DNA of 7,670 nt from Candidatus Thalassarchaeaceae archaeon (GTDB lineage: Archaea > Thermoplasmatota > Poseidoniia > Poseidoniales > Thalassarchaeaceae). The notes beneath the pieces were generated by a model that saw nothing but the letters and a program-made list of their open reading frames with translations, did not search any database and was not told where the DNA came from. Within the stretch, counting starts at the first letter, position 1; every line of letters begins with the position of its first letter. Positions 6,288-7,670 of the stretch are shown in pieces. The translations under genes were made by a program, and so were the position numbers. Where the stretch lies: NCBI GenBank assembly GCA_030747885.1, contig JASLJW010000069.1:1-7670 (forward strand), read 5' to 3'.

Positions 6288-7613
6288 GAGACGACACTTA
6301 TTCTTGAGGGGGCAACTCCTTCGATTCTTCCTACTCCAACAGAAATTGACGAGCATTTTGGCCGAGGTCCAGGGTCGAAAGGATTGAGAGAAGTATTCCA
6401 TAATCCTGCTATGTCGGGGAATCGGACCAGATCTGTTTTACTACTCCATCATATCCTTTCAAGTTCTAGTTTACCTGAAGGAAAGATTCGTGTTTTGGAT
6501 GGTTTGGGGGCATCTGGAATACGCTCACGAAGGTGGTTAACTGAATTACCATCTCAGATGAGCAATCGATTGGATATTCATGTTTGTGATATCCTCCCAG
6601 AATCACTATTTTGGGTTGAAAAGAATGTTGAAAAATTCCACCCTGATCTTCCATTAAAGTTGATTCAAGGAGATCTTCGGACACGAGTTCTTGATGGGGG
6701 TTGGCATTGGATTGATTTGGACCCTTATGGTTCTCCAATCCCATTTATTGATCCAGTAATTCAAGCACTTTCTCGGGATGCAATCCTCGAAGTCAGTGCT
6801 ACAGATACTGCAGCCCTTACAGGTTCTAGCAAAGGCCCAACAATGCGACGTTATGGGGCATTCGTTCGAACCGATCAATGGGCGCATGATTCTGGTCTCC
6901 GAGTCCTAATGGCAAATGTAGCCCGTACAGCTGCACGTCATGATCGTGCAATCATGCCGTTGTTGTCTGTTTGGGAATCACATCATATGAGAGTATCAGT
7001 ATCAGTGAAGAGGTCGAAACAGGGCGCTAGTGCTGTAGAGAAGAATATTGGTTGGAGAGTCGTTAATCCAACACGTGAAGAACTTGAATCTAGTATAGAA
7101 GCAGGATTGCATTCTCATGGCTGTCCAGAGTGCAGTCAACCTTTCTGCTTCCTTCCATTCCGCCATCCTATAGATCATCATGATAGAAGAGTTTCAGGTC
7201 CTCTATGGACCGGCCCTCTTGCATCTTCAGAGGCTCTTTCATCCTTTGATCCCGATTTAGCAGAGAAGTTGTGTGTGCCAGATACAGCCTCTTTATCGGC
7301 GTGGGGCTTCCCTAGTGATGAGCACGAATCTCTAATTGAAAATTCTCGTCGTTCAGTCCATCGAGCAATTCATCGATTTTCCGAAGAGGCAAAGGTAGCA
7401 CCAAATTCTTCTTTGTTGATTGTAGACCGATTACACCCATATATTCCCCTTAATGGCCCCCCATCTCCAACAAAACTTGCAGAAGCGTTGACTGAAAATG
7501 GCCACCCATCTTGTGTCGCATCATATCCAAATCCAGCAATTTTAACATCTGCTCCATGGACATTAATTCATGATCTTGCTCTAGAAGTCTCTACAGCAAC
7601 ACCTCAAACGTAA
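6276..7613 (+). CDS. trm1: tRNA (guanine(26)-N2)-dimethyltransferase Trm1
   Basis: Transfers methyl groups from S-adenosylmethionine to N2 of G26 in tRNA, giving m2G and m2,2G between the D and anticodon stems. It has 445 residues, slightly longer than many archaeal Trm1 proteins. Hallmarks are FHNPAMSGNR (41-50), the SAM-binding DGLGASGIRSRR (75-86), an acidic turn at CDILPES (104-110), the catalytic-loop DLDPYGSPIPFID (147-159), SATDTAALTG (174-183) and MRRYGA (190-195). The C-terminal domain keeps CPEC (283-286) and GPLWTGPL (308-315). The second CxxC pair that I expect before GPLW in archaeal relatives is absent; only Cys291 and His297, His301 and His302 lie there. The C-terminus also retains the family pattern of a helix, then NGHPSCVASYPNPAI, then TSAPW. 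ATG 6276 is the only sensible start, because an in-frame TAG lies at 6255-6257. No clear Shine-Dalgarno site is present, and a 9-bp inverted repeat brackets the ATG. It ends one base before a possible convergent reading frame. Confidence 0.96.
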   Translation: MEEGETTLILEGATPSILPTPTEIDEHFGRGPGSKGLREVFHNPAMSGNRTRSVLLLHHILSSSSLPEGKIRVLDGLGASGIRSRRWLTELPSQMSNRLDIHVCDILPESLFWVEKNVEKFHPDLPLKLIQGDLRTRVLDGGWHWIDLDPYGSPIPFIDPVIQALSRDAILEVSATDTAALTGSSKGPTMRRYGAFVRTDQWAHDSGLRVLMANVARTAARHDRAIMPLLSVWESHHMRVSVSVKRSKQGASAVEKNIGWRVVNPTREELESSIEAGLHSHGCPECSQPFCFLPFRHPIDHHDRRVSGPLWTGPLASSEALSSFDPDLAEKLCVPDTASLSAWGFPSDEHESLIENSRRSVHRAIHRFSEEAKVAPNSSLLIVDRLHPYIPLNGPPSPTKLAEALTENGHPSCVASYPNPAILTSAPWTLIHDLALEVSTATPQT

Positions 7614-7614
7614 A

Positions 7615-7670
7615 TCATCCACCAATATACGACATCTCAATCTTCGGGAGAGAAATAGTTCCTGGTTTTG
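7615..7670 (-). CDS. Possible C-terminal end of a convergent minus-strand gene (partial)
   Basis: On the minus strand, one frame is open from the window edge to a TGA at 7617-7615, encoding KPGTISLPKIEMSYIGG. Codon choice resembles the neighbouring genes, and the stop falls immediately after the trm1 stop, as in a tight convergent pair. Seventeen codons are too few to prove coding, and two plus-strand frames are also open here. I cannot assign a family. Confidence 0.3.
   Translation of the reverse strand, partial: KPGTISLPKIEMSYIGG

Noticed and set aside
7614..7670. Terminator after trm1
   Set aside because: I see no stable stem or T-rich run after the trm1 stop within the window.

Overview
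The window looks like a stretch of an AT-rich euryarchaeal chromosome. The main evidence is a full-length archaeal MCM replicative helicase together with Trm1, the tRNA guanine-26 dimethyltransferase found in archaea and eukaryotes but in few bacteria. The compact layout, archaeal-style AT-rich promoter boxes and mix of Shine-Dalgarno and apparently leaderless starts fit an uncultured marine lineage such as Marine Group II (Poseidoniales) or a relative. That assignment is inference; no rRNA or other marker is present.

Layout: mcm fills the left end on the minus strand (61-2211). An intergenic and leader region of about 170 bp (2212-2379) separates it from a co-directional plus-strand run of five genes: a PPC/DUF296-domain protein (2380-2826), a NIF3/DUF34 metal protein (2852-3769), purM (3832-4926), an unrecognised protein with an N-terminal four-cysteine zinc-ribbon-like motif (4967-6244), and trm1 (6276-7613). 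Gaps within the run are 25-62 bp, so it may be transcribed as one unit, possibly with internal promoters. The last 56 bases may hold the C-terminus of a convergent minus-strand gene; the first 60 bases are too short to assign.

Functionally these are housekeeping genes: DNA replication (MCM), de novo purine synthesis (PurM) and tRNA modification (Trm1). Two widespread proteins of unclear role (PPC/DUF296 and NIF3) and one unknown are interspersed. There is no sign of a mobile element, CRISPR array, defence island, tRNA or rRNA.

The points most worth a second look are: (1) the unrecognised zinc-ribbon protein beside trm1; (2) a perfect 9-bp inverted repeat that places the trm1 start codon in its loop; (3) one AT-rich box lying about 25 bp from possible starts on both strands in the mcm/DUF296 divergent region; (4) a short ORF upstream of and in frame with mcm, separated from it by a single TGA; (5) a Trm1 zinc site that keeps only one CxxC pair. 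None of these amounts to a clearly new system.
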